Below are positions 63,893 to 64,000 of a stretch of DNA of 64,000 nucleotides, piece after piece (positions within the stretch are counted from its first letter, which is position 1; each line of letters starts with the position of its first letter). The notes below the pieces were generated by a model. The model was not told the DNA's origin and did no database searches. It saw only the letters and a list, made by a program, of their open reading frames with translations. The translations under genes were made by a program, and so were the position numbers. The DNA is from Fennellomyces sp. T-0311 (Eukaryota > Mucoromycota > Mucoromycetes > Mucorales > Lichtheimiaceae). Location of the stretch: the NCBI GenBank assembly GCA_025266875.1, contig JALLLT010000006.1:62001-126000 (forward strand). Direction: 5' to 3'.

Positions 63893-64000
63893 TGTCAACT
63901 TGTTAAGTCATATGGCTTATTGGCCATATAATTTACATTGTGTAATCGATATAAAGCGATCATTCGATGAAAAACTGAGAATTTATTTTAAAGTCTGCAT
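63893..64000. other. Sequence beyond the TIR element
   Basis: About 108 bp of AT-rich DNA to the window edge. It could be the continuation of the interrupted LINE, but it is too short to tell. Confidence 0.3.

Overview
The window looks like nuclear DNA of a filamentous fungus, most likely a Mucoromycota (Mucorales-type) species. This rests on dense, short GT-AG introns (mostly 45-90 nt), often with CTAAC/CTGAC-like branch points, on the intron-rich structure of ordinary housekeeping genes, and on the kind of transposon debris present. There are no bacterial-style operons, and I saw no tRNA, rRNA or CRISPR. Gene models were assembled by hand: exons were joined so that reading phase and family motifs stay continuous.

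Layout. 3.7-8.0 kb: a convergent pair, an ecdysoneless/SGT1-family gene (+) and an arrestin-domain gene (-). 10.2-11.7 kb: a DHHC S-acyltransferase whose catalytic core lies on a 12-nt exon. 13-22 kb: a decayed zone with a possible unrecognised minus-strand gene, a frameshifted TPR/F-box/LRR pseudogene, and a 5.1-kb structure in which two ~1.56-kb inverted arms flank a 2.0-kb relic of a Tnp2-like transposase. 25-33 kb: a small cluster of two sigma-like glutathione S-transferases around a BAHD-type acyltransferase, inside otherwise gene-poor DNA with LINE fragments. 36.4-45.5 kb: a gene-dense conserved block with NOP53 and a GON7-like gene on +, then kelch, SWS1/ZSWIM7, a GRAM-VASt (Lam-type) sterol-transfer protein and CTU1/NCS6 on -. 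45.5-52.5 kb: AT-rich, gene-poor DNA with one recognisable repeat relic. 52.5-59.8 kb: a GT62 (Mnn9/Anp1) mannosyltransferase (+), an eIF4B-like RRM protein (-) and a secreted subtilase with a PA domain (-). 61.7-64 kb: a LINE reverse-transcriptase relic split by a 965-bp TIR element with a TA target duplication.

Functional themes. Several genes serve RNA and translation: NOP53 (60S biogenesis), CTU1 and GON7 (anticodon-loop tRNA modification) and eIF4B. Others serve membranes and secretion: DHHC acyltransferase, Lam protein, Mnn9-type transferase, arrestin and subtilase. SWS1 belongs to recombination repair. They are independent transcription units.

The most unusual item is the long inverted repeat at 17.0-22.2 kb. 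Its left arm stops one base before the transposase-like ATG, both arms carry a TATA motif pointing inward, and parts of the arms look identical while others have diverged. It could be a long-TIR element or a natural hairpin-RNA locus. Three small exons (12, 19 and possibly 6 nt) and a one-base frame discrepancy in the DHHC gene are also worth checking.
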